A stretch of 64,000 bases of DNA from Megasphaera_A sueciensis (GTDB lineage: Bacteria; Bacillota; Negativicutes; Veillonellales; Megasphaeraceae). Positions within the stretch are counted from its first letter, which is position 1; each line of letters opens with the position of its first letter. The notes beneath the pieces are model-generated. The model was given only the letters and a program-made list of their open reading frames with translations, did not search any database and was not told the origin of the DNA. Location of the stretch: NCBI RefSeq assembly GCF_050219315.1, contig NZ_CP116939.1:2480001-2544000 (forward strand), read 5' to 3'. The translations under genes were made by a program, and so were the position numbers. Positions 63,981 to 64,000 of this stretch are shown here, piece by piece.

Positions 63981-64000
63981 ATGGAAAGCAATAAATATAA
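63981..64000 (+). CDS. Start of a gene cut by the window edge
   Basis: AAAGGAGA is correctly spaced before ATG 63981, reading MESNKY. Only six codons are visible. From its position after a CitA/CitB pair, a carboxylate transporter or catabolic gene is a reasonable expectation, not an observation. Confidence 0.45.

Noticed and set aside
1..64000. CRISPR array, tRNA or rRNA genes
   Set aside because: No regularly spaced identical repeats and no cloverleaf or rRNA-like sequence noticed while reading; a tRNAscan or covariance search was not possible here.

Overview
The window looks like a chromosome segment from a low-GC anaerobic fermenter of the Megasphaera/Veillonellales type (Negativicutes). 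This is inferred from gene content, not from a marker gene: propionate CoA-transferase, EtfBA with acyl-CoA dehydrogenase and crotonase, a 4-hydroxybutyrate dehydrogenase, pyruvate formate-lyase and a second glycyl radical enzyme, strong AGGAGG ribosome sites, and several GTG/TTG starts. No rRNA, tRNA, CRISPR array or intact prophage was seen.

Layout. 0-8.2 kb: the end of a GGDEF-like/HTH regulator, 4-hydroxybutyrate dehydrogenase, a LysR regulator divergent from a malic enzyme, a MarR/GNAT pair, an MBL-fold hydrolase and a PucR regulator. 8.7-13.6 kb: a peptide/amino-acid scavenging cluster (lipoprotein binding protein, M20 peptidase, a dead carbon-nitrogen hydrolase, a class III aminotransferase). 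14.2-26.8 kb: acyl-CoA metabolism (crotonase-fold enzyme without the hydratase glutamates, two-subunit CoA-transferase, a large unknown HTH protein, a G+C-rich EtfBA pair, an IS200 element, GntP permease, propionate CoA-transferase, acyl-CoA dehydrogenase, crotonase). 27-30 kb: a divergent CbiB-like membrane protein, a small Cys-rich protein, a decayed IS1634-type transposase, a DJ-1/PfpI protein. 30.4-33.6 kb: a PAP2 phosphatase, an arsR-acr3-arsC operon with a palindromic operator, a NusG-II protein. 34.2-39.1 kb: a sugar or glycerol-phosphate type ABC importer with a sugar-phosphate isomerase. 39.5-43.1 kb: an AlaX editing protein and a peroxide-defence pair (AhpC plus a permuted AhpF-like reductase). 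43.2-50.5 kb: pflA-pflB under a ZTP riboswitch, an XRE-cupin regulator, and a second glycyl radical enzyme with its activase. 50.8-55.6 kb: an FAD 2-hydroxyacid dehydrogenase and BASS transporter under a GntR regulator, then a 2-hydroxyacid dehydrogenase. 56.4-58.6 kb: panD-panC and a second BASS transporter. 59-61.3 kb: a graveyard of excisionase, IS256 and IS3 remnants. 61.3-64 kb: a CitA/DcuS-type two-component system and the start of a further gene.

Working together: CoA-transferases activate short-chain acids, crotonase and acyl-CoA dehydrogenase interconvert hydroxyacyl-, enoyl- and acyl-CoA, and EtfBA carries the electrons. The malic enzyme, 4-hydroxybutyrate dehydrogenase, lactate-type dehydrogenase and PFL feed or drain this network.

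The most interesting unexplained item is the glycyl radical enzyme at 47.3 kb. It carries Cys-Val-Val where characterised GRE dehydratases and lyases carry Cys-x-Glu. A second theme is the use of unusually long perfect hairpins (18-35 bp) as intergenic terminators.
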